Source: Saccharothrix algeriensis (GTDB lineage Bacteria; Actinomycetota; Actinomycetes; Mycobacteriales; Pseudonocardiaceae). Taken from it: DNA of 64,000 nucleotides. Positions 25,811 through 34,900 of the stretch are shown in pieces; within the stretch, counting starts at the first letter, position 1, and each line of letters begins with the position of its first letter. The position numbers and the translations under genes were made by a program. Below the pieces are notes generated by a model. The model was not told the origin of the DNA. It ran no database searches and saw only the letters and a program-made list of their open reading frames with translations. The stretch lies in NCBI RefSeq assembly GCF_016907655.1, contig NZ_JAFBCL010000001.1, positions 6,110,001 through 6,174,000 of the forward strand, read 5' to 3'.

Positions 25811-26982
25811 GTGATCAAGGCGCCGGTCCATGACCCGATCAACGACCTGATCACGCCGCGGGCGTTGCGCGACCCGGCTTCGGCGTGGGGGCCGTTCCGG
25901 CACCGCGAGGGTCTGTGGTGGAGCGGCACCCTCGACTCCTGGGTGGCGACCTCGCTGAGTGACTGCTCGACGGTGCTGGCGGATGCCGACCGGTTCTGCT
26001 CGGACTGGCGGCGGCTGGGGGAGGACATCCCGGCCTCCGCGCTGAGCGTGCAGGCCCTCGACCCGCCCGAGCACACGGGGCGGTGCGGGCCCTGCTGGTC
26101 CACGCCTTCCACGCCCTGGACTGGGACCACGTGCGGCAACGGGCGGCCGAGGACGTCGAGCGCAGGCTCGCGGCGCTGGCCGACCGCCCGTCGTTCGACT
26201 TCATGGGCGAGTTCGCCGGGCCGCTGGCGCTGGCGGCCATCACCGACGTCCTCGGTGTCGCCCTGCCCGATCAGGGCCGGTTCACCGCGATCTCGGCCGA
26301 CATCGTCGACTCGATGGACTACGCGCTGCGCCCGGACACCGTCGAGCCGGGGCGCGCCGCGCGCGCCGCCCTGGCCGAACTGGCCGGCCGGTGGCTCGAC
26401 GAGCACACCTCCGGGCCCGGTGTGGTCGGCTACCTGGCCGCCCACCGCGCCACCGCCGACGTCCCCGGGACCGTCCTGCGCAACTCGTTGCGCGTCATCC
26501 TGCACTCCGGTTACGAATCGGCGAGCAGGCTGCTGGGCAACGCCCTGCTCGCCTGCCTGGACACCCCCGGCGCACTGGACGCCCTGGCCGACGGCGTGAC
26601 CGACACCGCGTTGCAGGAACTGGTGCGCTGCGCCGGACCGGTCCAGGCCGAAGCCCGCGGCTGCGTGCGCGACACCGAGGTCGACGGGCACCCCGTCCGC
26701 CGCGGCGAGATCGTCACCGTCCTGATCGCCGCGGCCAACCGGGACGAGCGCGTCTTCGACGACCCCGACACCCTGCGCCTGGACCGCCGGCCCAACCCGC
26801 ACCTGGGCTTCGGCCGCGGCTCCCACGCCTGCCTCGGCGCGCCGCTGGCCCTGCTGCTGGCCCGCACCGCGCTCGGCGCCCTGGCCCGCCACCACCGACC
26901 ACCCCGACCGCTGGGCGAACCGGTCTTCCGCCGCAACGCCACGCTGCGCGGCCTGCGCCGGTTCGACCTGGGTTGGGGCTGA
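25811..26982 (+). pseudogene. Cytochrome P450 with one frameshift near 26075-26084
   Basis: Two overlapping frames read one P450 of the usual about 390 aa. Frame one runs from GTG 25811 (RBS GGAGGTTGGAGG) through SLSDCSTVLADADRF and ALDPPEHT; then the reading frame shifts (-1 or +2) and continues as VRALLVHAFHALDW to the stop at 26982. The Cys ligand loop is intact (FGRGSHACLGAPLA), as is the ExxR helix (QELVRCAGPVQ). The I-helix reads LHSGYESAS, not the usual AGxDT, so oxygen activation may differ. Whether the shift is a sequencing error or a true mutation decides if the enzyme works. The next reading frame is the pentapeptide gene, so a crosslinking P450 of the biarylitide type is plausible. 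Confidence 0.75.
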
Positions 26983-27020
26983 CACCGAACCGCAGACCCC
27001 ACCGAGGAGAGGAGGAGGCC

Positions 27021-27038
27021 ATGCGTCACCTTCACTGA
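27021..27038 (+). CDS. Candidate biarylitide-type minimal RiPP precursor, MRHLH
   Basis: Eighteen bases, ATG CGT CAC CTT CAC TGA, encode the pentapeptide MRHLH. It has an exceptionally strong ribosome site (GGAGAGGAGGAGG) four bases upstream, starts 38 bases after the P450 stop, and is followed 12 bases later by a perfect 14-bp terminator hairpin. Known biarylitide precursors are equally short (MRYYH, MRYLH, encoded by 18 bp) and are crosslinked by a neighbouring P450. Here the usual Tyr at position 3 is His, and the gene lies downstream rather than upstream of the P450. Assignment rests on size, sequence pattern, RBS and neighbourhood; it cannot be proven from sequence alone. Confidence 0.6.
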   Translation: MRHLH

Positions 27039-27050
27039 CCCCACGCCCCA

Positions 27051-27086
27051 GCACGGTGCCCGGGTCCGGATGCCCGGGCACCGTGC
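27051..27086 (+). terminator. 14-bp hairpin after the MRHLH reading frame
   Basis: Arms GCACGGTGCCCGGG and CCCGGGCACCGTGC, loop of 8 bases; perfect stem. It directly closes the P450/minigene transcription unit. Confidence 0.85.
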
Positions 27087-27230
27087 CCGTCCTGCCACCG
27101 CCGACCCTATCCTCCGGGCTCAAGGACCTCGGCGGTCACCACGGCGGCCCTGCGGCGGGCACGCCGCCGTGCGAACCACCCAAGCCGATCACCAGCTCGT
27201 CGTCACAGGCCACCCCGCAGTCGACGGGGA

Positions 27231-27653
27231 TCAGGAAACCAAGTTGCAGCCGGGCGGGTCGGCAGCTTCGGGGATGTAGATCGTCAGGATGTCGACGTCT
27301 TTGACGACGCAGGCGGCCTTGGGCGCCTCCGCGTCGAGTTCCTGCGCCCCGCGGTCGTCGACGAAGCGCGCCGCGGCGCTGCTGCCCGTCTCGTCGGGGG
27401 ACGGGACGGCGACCACGGCACAGTCGCCACCGGGGGTTTCGTTCGGCCACAGCACCTCTGCGGTCACCTTCTGGGTCGGGGGCGTGCCCGTGGTGCAGAA
27501 CTGCACCCGCAGCCCTTCGAGGACCTCGGGCTCGTCGGTGCGCAACAACACGACCCCGTCGGGGGCCGCGGGTCCGGCCGCGGCCGGCATGCCCGACCCC
27601 GCCACGACAGCGGCGACACCGGCGGCGACCGCGAGTGCTCGACAACGCCTCAT
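27231..27653 (-). CDS. Secreted protein of unknown function
   Basis: 140 aa with signal peptide (MRRCRALAVAAGVAAVVAGSGMPAAAG), then a mature domain with VLEGLRVQFCTTGTPP, EVLWPNETPGGDCAVVAVP and VVKDVDILTIYIPEAADPPGC; the Cys residues suggest disulfides. Start ATG 27653 has GGAAGGA. Convergent with the P450/minigene unit. No family recognised. Confidence 0.7.
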   Translation of the reverse strand: MRRCRALAVAAGVAAVVAGSGMPAAAGPAAPDGVVLLRTDEPEVLEGLRVQFCTTGTPPTQKVTAEVLWPNETPGGDCAVVAVPSPDETGSSAAARFVDDRGAQELDAEAPKAACVVKDVDILTIYIPEAADPPGCNLVS

Positions 27654-28176
27654 CAGTTCGTCCTTCCTGCTCCGCCCCCTCACACCCCCGGGATCCCCTT
27701 GCGGCGCCGAACCATGCCCGACGGGCGTGGACTCCTCCTATCGGGGTCGGGTGCCGCGTACCGGCCCCACCAGGGCGCTCGCCGCAGACGGGATTCCGAC
27801 GGCGGCGGGTGCTCGCCGCGCCGATCGGCTCAACAGGCGACCACTCGGCCCGACGGCGTGTGGTGTCGGCTGCCGGTATTTGGCGCCGTTGCCACACCGA
27901 CTCGACCTGCCGGGTGTGGCTGTCCGAGAACGCGCGAGTGCAAGCCGGCCGGCGACAGCGCGTGAGCCTTGGCCGATCGACACGCTGACTCGGCGGGGAA
28001 CGGCGCCCCGGCGGGTCGTGCCCGCCGCCCCGTCGTGGCGCGCGCCGGTGGAGCGTGAACGTTCCAGTCCCCCAGGACCTGCCTTCGCGTCGGCGCCTTC
28101 CCCCAGACTGGTCGGGCCGCCACACCTCCCCACCCGCGTGCCCTGCCGCACGCGCGCCCTGTGAAGGAGAACCGCG
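27654..28176. other. Intergenic region between divergent secreted-protein genes
   Basis: 523 bases without a supported gene. It lies upstream of both flanking genes, so promoters for both are expected; no specific operator was recognised. Confidence 0.35.
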
Positions 28177-29928
28177 ATGGCACCACCCCCTGCACGCCGC
28201 CGCCGGCCGAACTCCCTGCTCGGCGTCGGCACGGCGGTCCTGATGGCCGTCACGGCCACCACGGCCGCCACGGGCGCTCCCGAGGCGCTCGCCGCACCGC
28301 CACCGTCGGTGGCCGTCGAACAGCGGGTCTACGTGGAGTCTGCGGTCGACAGCGACCGCGACGGGCGGCCCGACCGCATCGCCCTGGACATCTCCCGCCC
28401 GGCCGGCGCGGGCCGCTACCCGGTCGTCTTCGAGCACAGCCCGTACCGGACGGGTCTCAACACGGTCCCCATGCACTGGGTGGATGTCGACCGCCTGCCG
28501 CAGGAGGACCTGTTCGGCGTCACGGCCGGCCGCCACCCGGTGCGCGCGGCGTCGCCGAACCTGCCCGGCTGGCTGGACGACTACTTCGTGCCGCGCGGCT
28601 ACGCCGTCGTGCTGGGGCACAGCATCGGCACCGGCGCGTCCGAGGGCTGCCCGACGACCGGCGACCAGCAGGAGGCGTTGGCGGGCAAGGCGGTCGTGGA
28701 CTGGCTCAACGGCCGCGCCCGCGGGTTCGACGCCTCCGGCCGGGAGGTCACGGCCTCGTGGAGCAGCGGCAGCGTCGGCATGACCGGCGTCTCCTACAAC
28801 GGCGCGCTGCCGAACATGGTCGCGACCACCGGTGTGGCGGGCCTGAAGACGATCGTGCCCGTCGCCGCGCCGACCAACTGGTACGACTACTACCGCGCGA
28901 ACGGGCTCGTCGTCGCGCCCGGCGGGTACCAGGGCGAGGACGCCGACGTGCTGGCCAAGGCCGTCGTCACCCGCGCCGGGTGCGCCGACGAGATCGCCGC
29001 GCTCACCCAGCGGCAGGACCGGGTCTCCGGCGACTACAGCGCTTTCTGGGACGAGCGCAACTACGTCCGCCTGGCCGGGCAGGTGAAGGCGAGCGTCTTC
29101 GTCGTGCACGGCCACGGTGACTGGAACGTCAAGGGGACGCACTACGCGCAGTGGTGGGAAGCCCTGCGCCGCAACGACGTCCCGCGCAGGATCTGGCTCC
29201 ACCGCGGCGGTCACGGCGAACCGGCGCGGTCCGACTACCGGCCGGCCCTGCTGCGCTGGTTCGACTACTGGCTCAAGGGCGTCGACAACGGCGTCCTGCG
29301 CGAGCCGGTCGCCGAGGTCGAGCACACCACCGGCTGGCGCAGGCTCGCCGACTGGCCCGACCCGGCCGCGAAACCCACCGCGCTGCACCTGACCGCCACG
29401 TCGGCCACCGCGCCCGGCGTGCTCGCCCCGGAGGCGGGAACCGGTGTGGCGCAGTCGTTCGAGGACAGGGGCCGCACGCGGACCGCGGCACAGCTGGTCG
29501 CCCGGCCCGACACCGCCGACCCGAACCGGCTGGTCTTCCGCTCGGCCCCGCTGGCCGCGGCGTCCCGCCTGTCCGGCGTCACCACCGTCGCGCTGAAGGT
29601 GGCGCTGGAGAACCGGGACGACGCCAACGTGACCGCGCTGCTGGTCGACTACGGCCCGGCGGGCAGCACGGCCGCGCCCGTGGTCGTGACCAGGGGGTGG
29701 ATCGACCCGCAGAACCGCGACTCGGCCGGCGCGGGCGCGAAGGTGGTGCGCGGGCAGGAGTACGAGCTGCGGTTCCCGCTGGAGCCCAAGGAGCACGTGT
29801 TCGCGGCCGGTCGGCGGATCGGGCTGGTCGTGATCTCCACCGACCACGACCACACCCTGCGCCCACCGGCCGGGGCCAGGCTGCGGCTGGGGCACGGCAG
29901 CACGGTGACGGTGCCGCTGGCCACCTGA
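28177..29928 (+). CDS. Secreted X-Pro dipeptidyl-peptidase-like hydrolase (S15 family)
   Basis: 583 aa; signal peptide (about 1-40, ending APEALAAP). The alpha/beta-hydrolase domain has the nucleophile elbow GVSYNG (Ser206), an Asp in HGHGDWNVK and a His in HRGGHGEP, the triad order of CocE/X-Pro dipeptidyl-peptidases. The C-terminal 200 residues form the beta-sandwich jelly-roll typical of S15 (GWIDPQNR..., EYELRFPLEPKEHVFAAGRRIGL). It would remove X-Pro dipeptides from extracellular proteins. GAAGGAGAACC precedes ATG 28177. Convergent with the PL8 lyase gene. Probably a nutritional secreted enzyme. Confidence 0.88.
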   Translation: MAPPPARRRRPNSLLGVGTAVLMAVTATTAATGAPEALAAPPPSVAVEQRVYVESAVDSDRDGRPDRIALDISRPAGAGRYPVVFEHSPYRTGLNTVPMHWVDVDRLPQEDLFGVTAGRHPVRAASPNLPGWLDDYFVPRGYAVVLGHSIGTGASEGCPTTGDQQEALAGKAVVDWLNGRARGFDASGREVTASWSSGSVGMTGVSYNGALPNMVATTGVAGLKTIVPVAAPTNWYDYYRANGLVVAPGGYQGEDADVLAKAVVTRAGCADEIAALTQRQDRVSGDYSAFWDERNYVRLAGQVKASVFVVHGHGDWNVKGTHYAQWWEALRRNDVPRRIWLHRGGHGEPARSDYRPALLRWFDYWLKGVDNGVLREPVAEVEHTTGWRRLADWPDPAAKPTALHLTATSATAPGVLAPEAGTGVAQSFEDRGRTRTAAQLVARPDTADPNRLVFRSAPLAAASRLSGVTTVALKVALENRDDANVTALLVDYGPAGSTAAPVVVTRGWIDPQNRDSAGAGAKVVRGQEYELRFPLEPKEHVFAAGRRIGLVVISTDHDHTLRPPAGARLRLGHGSTVTVPLAT

Positions 29929-29947
29929 CCCGGCACGCCGTTGCGGA

Positions 29948-29963
29948 CGGCCCCGCGGGGCCG
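29948..29963. terminator. Hairpin between convergent S15 and PL8 genes
   Basis: CGGCCC / GGGCCG arms with a CGCG loop, in the 54-base gap between convergent stops; could terminate both. Confidence 0.45.
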
Positions 29964-29982
29964 ACCGGAACGGCGTCGCGGG

Positions 29983-32382
29983 TCAGAGGCGGACGCGGAG
30001 GACCTGGGTGGCGCCGGCGGTGCCGCTCAGGTCGCCGAAGTCGACCGAGAGGCTCTGGCCGGTGCGGGTCGCGACGACCGTCGGCGGGGCGGACAGGACG
30101 GCGGCGACGGGGCGGCGCCAGGTGACGGTGAGGGAGCGGACGTCGCGGGTGGGTGCGGCGACGCAGAGGGCGGCGGTGCCGTCGGAGCAGATGCGGGCGA
30201 GCACGGAGCAGGGTGCGGTGGCGGTCAGCGGGGCGGTGGCGCCGGCGGTCCAGAAGTTCACCGCGGTCACGCCGATCTCCGGCAGGGCGACGCCCTGGAC
30301 CTGCTCGGTGTTGTCCAGGACGGTCAGCCAGTCGGCCAGGTCGGCCGCGCGGGCGCGGGTGCGCTCGGCGGTGGCGCCGGGGAGCAGGACGTAGCGGTAG
30401 GCGTCCTTGGCCTGGGTGGCGCCGTGGTCGAACCACAGGGTCTGGTAGCGGCGGGTCACGGGTTCGGTCGAGCCGTTGACGTTGATGTCGCGCCAGCGCC
30501 CGGTGCGCTCCTCGCGCTGGGCGCGCACGGTCTTGTCGTCGGGGAACAGGTAGCCGCCGTGGCCGTGGAGGTGGGCCCACCGGGGGTTGGTCAGGCTCGC
30601 CGCCCACGGGAACCCCGCGGGCTGGGCGACGCCGTCGACGGTGAGCACGGCCACGCCCCGTTCACCGAGGTTGCGGTTGTCGACCACGGTCCGCACGGTC
30701 GTGCCGTCCTTGCAGTGGACGCCCGCGCCGAGGCAGACGACCGCGTCCTCGGCGAAGAACCAGGACTTGCGGGCGGTCAGGCTGGAGGACAGGCCGTGCA
30801 GGTGCTGCCCGACGGCGGCGAAGACGCCGTCGGTCGTCCCGCCCACCCAGTCCGCGGGCGGGACCGGCAGCGCGTAGTCGCCGCCCTCGCCGTCGGCCAG
30901 CGGCTTGGTGGAGGCGGTGGTGCCGGGCAGGAGGTAGGGGTCGACGGTGGGCCAGAACCCGTCGGAGTACTGGCCGCGGTCGCCCCACCAGCACAGCATC
31001 CCGGCCCCGGTGTGCCAGCCGCGGAAGTTCTCGCCGTTGCCGTACTCGTAGTGCGCGATCCGCCGGGAGGCCATGCTGACGACCGCGGCCCACCCCGGGC
31101 CGCGGTGCACGGCCCGGTCGGTCCAGGGGAACAGCCGGTGCCCGGCCGGTTCGGGCAGCGCGGTGACGGCCGGGTCGGCGGCGATGGCGGCGAGCCGGGT
31201 CAGGCCGGCGAAGTCGACCGAGCGGTCGGTGAGCACCGGCCAGCGGGTGTCGCGCTGGACCCAGCCCTTGACCAGGCCGTGCCAGTGGTCCCGCTCGGTC
31301 GGGGGCGCCCCCTTCGCCAGCAGGGCGATCCCGGCGATCAGGGCGTGCCCGCGGGCGTGGTCGTCCTCTTGGATGGCGCCCGGTCCCGCCCCCGCCCGCA
31401 GCCCGCGGCTGATCGCGCGCCCGGACACGGCGTCGAACACCAGGCCGTCGAAGATCAGCGGCGCCCAGGTGCGCCGCACCGAGCCGAGCACCACCTCCCG
31501 GTCGGGGTGGGTGATCTGCCAGGTGGAGCCGGCCAGCAGGGCGAACAGCAGCCCGAGACCGGTCAGGTAGTCCACGCCGTAGGCGCCGGCGTAGGGCAGC
31601 CTCTCGTGCTGGATGAACGACCCGTCGGGGTGGATGCCGTCCCCGCTGGTCACCTGCGCCATCGCCGCGCTGAGCGCGTCCCTGGCCAGCGCCACCTTCA
31701 CCGCGTCCTGGCCGAGGACCCCGCGCAGCGCCAGCACCTGGCAGTGGTTGACCCGGTTGGAGCCCAGGCTCACGCCGGGGCGGTCCTCGACCTCGCGGTC
31801 CGGCACGAAGTGGTCGACCGCGGCCAGGTAGCGGGCCAGGCTCTCGGCCGGGACGTGCTCGTAGAGCAGCACGCAGGCGTCCTGCATCGCCTGCGGGGCG
31901 CCGATCCGCCAGTGGTACCAGTTGCCGTAGGTCTCCCGGCCCGCGCGGTACACCTCCGCGTTCATGTGCTCCAGCCCGCGGAGGGTGCACTTGAGCAGCT
32001 CCGGGTCGTGGGTGTGCCCGGTGTTGGGCTGGTTGTAGGCGAAGGCCATGGTGCGCAACCGCTCGTAGCTGTCGCGGATCCTGCCGGAGCGCACGACGGC
32101 CTCCGCGTCGTCACCCGGCGCCGGGGCGGTGAACACCGCGTCCGGCCACAGCGACCCCGGTGCTATGCGCATGTCCTTGCGCAACCGCGTGGTGGTCGCG
32201 CCCAGGCCGGCCAACCGCGAGCTGAACGGCTCCACGGTCGGGTTGAAGCCCGTGCCCAGCAACAGGTCCCGCCACCGCACCCGCAGCCCCGCGAACTCAC
32301 TGGCCGCGGCGGTGCCCGCCCCCGCGAGCATCCCCCCGCCGACCGCCGCGGCCAGGAACAACCGCCTCGACACCGGACTCAT
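29983..32382 (-). CDS. Polysaccharide lyase family 8 (hyaluronate/chondroitin/xanthan lyase)
   Basis: 799 aa with a Tat-like signal (SRRLFLAAAVGGGMLAG, two Arg before the hydrophobic stretch). The helical N-terminal domain has the substrate-binding pattern GNWYHWRIGAPQAM and catalytic-region DGSFIQHERLPYAGAYGVDYL, where PL8 enzymes place catalytic Asn, His and Tyr. The C-terminal half is beta-sheet (central/supersandwich domain; GGYLFPDDKTVRAQREERTGRWRDIN). PL8 enzymes cleave uronic-acid polysaccharides by beta-elimination. ATG 32382 is chosen because it puts the Tat signal at the N-terminus; the upstream extension is Pro/Arg-rich noise. Divergent from the secreted propeller gene. Exact substrate cannot be told. 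Confidence 0.88.
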   Translation of the reverse strand: MSPVSRRLFLAAAVGGGMLAGAGTAAASEFAGLRVRWRDLLLGTGFNPTVEPFSSRLAGLGATTTRLRKDMRIAPGSLWPDAVFTAPAPGDDAEAVVRSGRIRDSYERLRTMAFAYNQPNTGHTHDPELLKCTLRGLEHMNAEVYRAGRETYGNWYHWRIGAPQAMQDACVLLYEHVPAESLARYLAAVDHFVPDREVEDRPGVSLGSNRVNHCQVLALRGVLGQDAVKVALARDALSAAMAQVTSGDGIHPDGSFIQHERLPYAGAYGVDYLTGLGLLFALLAGSTWQITHPDREVVLGSVRRTWAPLIFDGLVFDAVSGRAISRGLRAGAGPGAIQEDDHARGHALIAGIALLAKGAPPTERDHWHGLVKGWVQRDTRWPVLTDRSVDFAGLTRLAAIAADPAVTALPEPAGHRLFPWTDRAVHRGPGWAAVVSMASRRIAHYEYGNGENFRGWHTGAGMLCWWGDRGQYSDGFWPTVDPYLLPGTTASTKPLADGEGGDYALPVPPADWVGGTTDGVFAAVGQHLHGLSSSLTARKSWFFAEDAVVCLGAGVHCKDGTTVRTVVDNRNLGERGVAVLTVDGVAQPAGFPWAASLTNPRWAHLHGHGGYLFPDDKTVRAQREERTGRWRDINVNGSTEPVTRRYQTLWFDHGATQAKDAYRYVLLPGATAERTRARAADLADWLTVLDNTEQVQGVALPEIGVTAVNFWTAGATAPLTATAPCSVLARICSDGTAALCVAAPTRDVRSLTVTWRRPVAAVLSAPPTVVATRTGQSLSVDFGDLSGTAGATQVLRVRL

Positions 32383-32749
32383 CCGGACCCCCGACCATCG
32401 CTGGAGTGACGCTCCCGGGCCGACCGTAACCAGCGGGGCGCTCCCGCCGCACACCGCGCCACCGCCCGCTGTTCGGGCTCCCGCACAGCGGGGCGGGGAT
32501 TCCCCACCGGGGCGACTGCGCGGGCGCCGTCGCTTCCCCGGTATTCCGGTTGCCGTGGACTCCAACGGGGTCTGCGTGCCGCTGCGACGACCCCGGGGTG
32601 AGCCGGCGTCCGGTCAGGGCCATCGGCGTGAACGCCGCGTGGCCGTGCGCAGCAGGGTGTCCAGCCGGGCAGACCAACTTCCTTGTGGTACGGGACCGGA
32701 GCAGCCACGGTGGGGCGGTCGGTACCCTCTCCACGGCTGGGAGTGCGCG
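32383..32749. other. Divergent intergenic region
   Basis: 367 bases upstream of both the PL8 lyase and the secreted propeller gene. No gene or clear operator seen. Confidence 0.35.
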
Positions 32750-34714
32750 ATGCGCAGAGCGTCCGCCGTCCTGATCCTGCTCATCGCCCTCGTGACCGCG
32801 CCCGAGGCGGTGGCGGCCGAGAACCCCTACACCGCCACCGCGACACCATCGTCCTATGTGGAGGGTGACGAGGTCCTGGACCTGACCGGCGACGGCGTCG
32901 ACCGGTTCGTCGTCCTGCCCTTCAGCATGATGTTCCACGGCACGGCGTACCCCTCGATGAAGGTCGCCGACGACGGCTACCTGGCCTTCGGCCGGCTGCC
33001 GGACGGGCCCGCGCCGGCGCCCGGACCGCTGCCGTCGGCGGCGGAGCCCAACGGGGCCGTCTACGCGTTCTGGGACGACCTGGTCATCGACGCCGAGGCG
33101 GCCGTGCGGACCAAGGTGGACGGTGTCGAACCCGCGCGGCGATTCGTGGTGGAGTGGCACAACGTCCGGCGCAAGGCCGAACCCGACAGCCGGTTGAGCG
33201 CCGAGGTCGTCCTGCACGAGGGCGGGCAGATCGTGCTGCAGTACAAGGGGATCGACACGCCCGCCGAAGCCGGTGCGCACGCCGTGGTCGGTATCGAGGA
33301 CGCCACCGGGTCGTCGGCGCTCACCTGGTCCATGCGGCAGCCGAAGCTGTCCGACGCCACCGCGGTCCGGTTCCGGGTGCCGGGCACGATGCTGGTGCGC
33401 GGGGTGGTCCGCAACGCCAACGACGGCGCACCGATCCCGCTGGCCGACCTGAAGACCGTGGTGAACGGCCGACCGGTCGCGATGTACACGGTCTGGGACG
33501 GGGCCTACCGGTTCGAGGTGTCGACGCGGGGCGCGGTGATCGACGTGACCGCCGAGGGCTACCCGGACACGCGGGTGGAGGTGCCCGCGGGCGCGGACAA
33601 CACCGTCGTGGTCCGGGACGTGCCGCTCGCCGCGCCTGCGCTGGCCGTCGGGTCGGGGCCCGTGGAGATCGCGGTCCCGGCCGGGCAGAAGCGGACCACG
33701 ACGGCCACGGTGCGCAACACGGGCGGCCTGCCCGGCACGTGGGACGCCGTGCACGAGATCGAGGGCGGCACGACGCTGCCGCAGCCGGACAAGCCGGGCG
33801 CGGTGCTCAGGTCGTGGAACCCGGTCGCCTCGGGGGTGCCGCGGGGGTACGGGATCGCGGAGCTGGACGGGCACGTGTACATCTCCAGCCGGGCCGACGG
33901 GGCGCTGTCCCGCCTGACCCCCGACGGCGTCCTGCTGGGGACCCGGCGGTTCGACGAGCCGGTCGGCGACCTGGCCGTGCTGCGCGACCAGGGCCTGCTC
34001 TGCTACGTCGCCGGCGGTCCGACGATCAAGTGCGTCCGCCCGCTGACCGGCGAGGTCGTGCACTCGGTCACCGGGGCGGACTGGCACGCCGACGGGGGCG
34101 GCCTCGCGCACCGACCGGGCACCGACACGTTCTTCGTGGTGGACGGCAGGACCATCACCCAGGTCAAGGGGCCGTCGCACGCCGACGCGGGCGCCGTGGT
34201 CGGGCGGTGCGGGCTGAGCCGGTACGACCAGAGCGCGCGCATCGCCGGGATCGCCTTCGTCGCCACCGACCCCACCGGGGGTGAGTTGTGGATCTACCTG
34301 GTCTCGGCGGGGTACGGGCGGGTCGGGTACCTGTCGCGGGTCTCCCCCGAGGGGTGCGGCAGCCGGGACCTGATGGCCGACCCGATGCCGGGCGCGTACA
34401 CCGGCGCCGGGCTGGAAGCCGACCCGGCCGGCAACCTGTGGGTGTTCTCCAACCCGCCGTACGCCTACCCGGGTCCCACCGACCAGCCGCCGAAGGTCTC
34501 CTACCTCCAGACCGGGTCCCCGGTGCACACGCCGCTGCCGTGGCTGGGGGGAGGGGCGCCGGTCGTCGTGCCGGCCGGGCAGTCGCGCGCCGTGGAGGTC
34601 ACCGTGGACGCGACGTCGTTGCGGCCCGGCGTGCACCTGGCCGCGCTGGAGCTGGTGACCACCGGCCCCGGCCGGCCGCGGCTCGGCATCCAGGTCCGGG
34701 TGGTGGTCGGGTAG
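32750..34714 (+). CDS. Large secreted protein: nidogen-like, carboxypeptidase-regulatory and propeller-like regions
   Basis: 654 aa with a signal peptide (MRRASAVLILLIALVTAPEAVAAENP). Residues about 25-215 have a beta-sandwich with AFWDDLVIDAEAAVRTK, FVVEWHNVRRKAE and GGQIVLQYKGID, as in bacterial nidogen-like domains; next LVRGVVRNANDGAPIPLADLKTV is a carboxypeptidase-regulatory-like fold; the last 350 residues (VYISSRADGALSRLTPDG, YLSRVSPEGC) look like beta-propeller blades closed by a final strand domain. No catalytic motif. Probably an extracellular adhesive or binding protein. Confidence 0.7.
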   Translation: MRRASAVLILLIALVTAPEAVAAENPYTATATPSSYVEGDEVLDLTGDGVDRFVVLPFSMMFHGTAYPSMKVADDGYLAFGRLPDGPAPAPGPLPSAAEPNGAVYAFWDDLVIDAEAAVRTKVDGVEPARRFVVEWHNVRRKAEPDSRLSAEVVLHEGGQIVLQYKGIDTPAEAGAHAVVGIEDATGSSALTWSMRQPKLSDATAVRFRVPGTMLVRGVVRNANDGAPIPLADLKTVVNGRPVAMYTVWDGAYRFEVSTRGAVIDVTAEGYPDTRVEVPAGADNTVVVRDVPLAAPALAVGSGPVEIAVPAGQKRTTTATVRNTGGLPGTWDAVHEIEGGTTLPQPDKPGAVLRSWNPVASGVPRGYGIAELDGHVYISSRADGALSRLTPDGVLLGTRRFDEPVGDLAVLRDQGLLCYVAGGPTIKCVRPLTGEVVHSVTGADWHADGGGLAHRPGTDTFFVVDGRTITQVKGPSHADAGAVVGRCGLSRYDQSARIAGIAFVATDPTGGELWIYLVSAGYGRVGYLSRVSPEGCGSRDLMADPMPGAYTGAGLEADPAGNLWVFSNPPYAYPGPTDQPPKVSYLQTGSPVHTPLPWLGGGAPVVVPAGQSRAVEVTVDATSLRPGVHLAALELVTTGPGRPRLGIQVRVVVG

Positions 34715-34900
34715 CCGCCGACGCCCCATGCCCGCACCCGGCTAGACTCCCGCCCGAAGCCGGTTGATCACCGCGGTGCGGCGGAACCCGGGCCACCGGG
34801 CCGGGATCGGCGGCTTCGCCCGCCGCCGAGATCACCTGGCCGCCGGACCGGTCGCCCCGCCCACCGCGGGCGCCGGGGGAGCGGCCGGACGGGAGCCCCC

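Noticed and set aside
26077..26084. Programmed ribosomal frameshift in the P450 gene
   Set aside because: No slippery heptamer or obvious downstream structure was seen; a mutation or sequencing error is simpler.
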